A DNA stretch of 46,675 nt from Rhizophagus sp. LPA8_4_AMF (Eukaryota > Glomeromycota > Glomeromycetes > Glomerales > Glomeraceae), in the NCBI GenBank assembly GCA_021464525.1, contig JADRCO010000164.1, positions 1 through 46,675 on the forward strand, written 5' to 3'. The notes under the pieces are model-generated. The model was not told the origin of the DNA. It saw nothing but the letters and a program-made list of their open reading frames with translations, and did no database searches. Made by a program: the position numbers and the translations under genes. This document shows positions 45,725 to 46,675 of this stretch, one piece after another (within the stretch, counting starts at the first letter, position 1; each line of letters starts with the position of its first letter).

Positions 45725-46010
45725 ATTTTTAATGCTCTATGGCCGTTTGGTTGCTAAATAAGATGAAAATTTGTCTTTCCATTTTGAAGTCTTTTGATAA
45801 TTGTATAGGAATAAAGTTTATTTTTCGCTCTATGGCCCTTTAGTTGCCATATTTGAAATCAAAGATGTGGCTTGTTTATTGGCGTTAAGATAGTAAAAAA
45901 AATATACATGCTGCCCAAATTCAAAATTGCCAATCCAAATCCCAAATCCCAAATTTCAAATCCCAAATTTTTCATATAGTGTCAAATCCCAAATTCCAAA
46001 TCCCAAATTA
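45725..46010 (+). repeat. Short direct repeats and AAATCCCAAATT simple sequence
   Basis: GCTCTATGGCC(G/C)TTT(G/A)GTTGC occurs at about 45732 and 45829. From 45937 to 46010 the sequence is a run of CCAAATCCCAAAT units. Confidence 0.6.
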
Positions 46011-46069
46011 TATTGAATTTTGGCAATATACTGTATATAGAAAAAACGTTAGGTGGCACAGTAAATTTG

Positions 46070-46576
46070 TGATTAATTTTGGCTAGTACTATACCATAAT
46101 TTCAGCTGATCTTTAAGGCATATAATTTGAGGATTCGGCTTAGCGCTATAGTCACGTGATACTGTTCTGGTGCTGAAATACCTTCACATAGTTGCTTCTC
46201 TTTCAATTGCCATTTCTTGATTGCCAGATGAAGCACAAAGTGCTAAATTTGCAATCCATCTATTCAGTTCTATAAATTTGAGAGGATTAGCTTCAAAAAT
46301 ATAATATATTTGTATAGCTATAATATATAAATATTCAGAAACAATCTATTTAATCTGTTTCTTTGACAAATCTTTTTCTTCAATTAATTGTTCTAAAAAA
46401 TATGCGAATACTAATGCTGATTTTCTTTGTTTTAATTTTTGCACTCTTAATAAGTATTTATAAGTAATCAAGATTTTTGTTAAACTATTCATATCGATAG
46501 TATAAGGAGCTTCTTGTAAGGATAATGAACTAAAATCTTCTATAATTAGATCTTGAAGGATAATGTCATAAGACAT
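46070..46576 (-). pseudogene. Broken gene of unknown, probably multicopy family
   Basis: A 76-codon frame starts MSYDIILQDLIIEDFSSLSL and includes TIDMNSLTKILITYKYLLRV and SALVFAYFLEQLIEEKDLSK. After a TAG at 46346-46348 the same frame stays open as VSEYLYIIAIQIYYIFEANP, LKFIELNRWIANLALCASSG and NQEMAIEREATM before a TGA, and again after it (RYFSTRTVSRDY). Persisting protein-like reading after two stops points to a recent pseudogene. It is helical without transmembrane or signal features. I do not recognise a function. The 5' flank runs to the window edge. Confidence 0.45.
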
Positions 46577-46675
46577 TATAGTGAAAAAAGTAAGACCATA
46601 ACAAAATTACTTTACAGAAACTTCAAGTTTTCAAATGATATCATTTCAATATCATTTCAATATTGATTCAATATT

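Noticed and set aside
1..46675. tRNA, rRNA, CRISPR arrays, bacterial operons or viral genes
   Set aside because: No cloverleaf-like tRNA, rRNA-like block, regularly spaced repeat-spacer array or viral hallmark gene was seen; tandem repeats present lack unique spacers.

Overview
The window looks like nuclear DNA of an arbuscular mycorrhizal fungus (Glomeromycotina, most like Rhizophagus). It is very AT-rich. Its genes are split by short introns of about 60-100 nt with GT..AG (once GC..AG) ends. It carries lineage-expanded families known from that group: TRP-like ion channels with a beta-propeller-like N-terminus, fucosyltransferase-like type II membrane proteins, HNH, Crinkler and MULE relics, and much decayed repeat DNA. 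The organism call rests on family recognition from memory, not on a search.

Layout. 1-2.6 kb: three decayed coding relics (HNH nuclease, a coiled-coil protein, a CPxC zinc-motif protein). 2.6-7.8 kb: repeats, including a probable 2.87-kb transposon-like block that holds a large inverted repeat, a 190-bp MITE and a 50-bp poly(A)-tailed insertion, followed by a triplicated repeat. 7.8-12.9 kb: an 11-exon TRP-like channel gene with a 25-nt microexon. 13-19 kb: mostly noncoding, with a palindromic minisatellite, a long T-rich tract and a TA-flanked MITE. 19.2-20.2 kb: a multi-pass membrane protein with 9-residue repeats (minus strand). 20.8-23 kb: relics of a HAD phosphatase and a MULE transposase. 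25.8-29 kb: a secreted/multi-pass membrane protein gene (5 exons). 29.4-33.5 kb: a second TRP-like channel (8 exons, minus), convergent with the former. 35.9-36.5 kb: a small Pro/Ser/Thr/Ala-rich secreted protein. 36.8-37.2 kb: a possible small basic two-exon gene. 38.2-42.9 kb: two fucosyltransferase-like paralogs in tandem. 43-46.7 kb: repeats and relics (two CPxC zinc-motif fragments, a Crinkler N-terminus, an unidentified broken gene).

The intact genes are mostly membrane or secretory proteins: two channels, a receptor-like protein, a tetraspan-like protein, a wall-type secreted protein and two Golgi-type transferases. Nothing shows that they form a pathway. Exon joins of the three spliced membrane genes were worked out by hand; every phase is consistent and the summed coding lengths divide by three. 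No tRNA, rRNA, CRISPR array or bacterial-type operon was seen. I found no convincing new multi-gene system. The strongest unusual points are the microexon, the two stop-free in-frame introns, and the natural empty-site/filled-site experiment inside the 3.4-5.1 kb inverted repeat.
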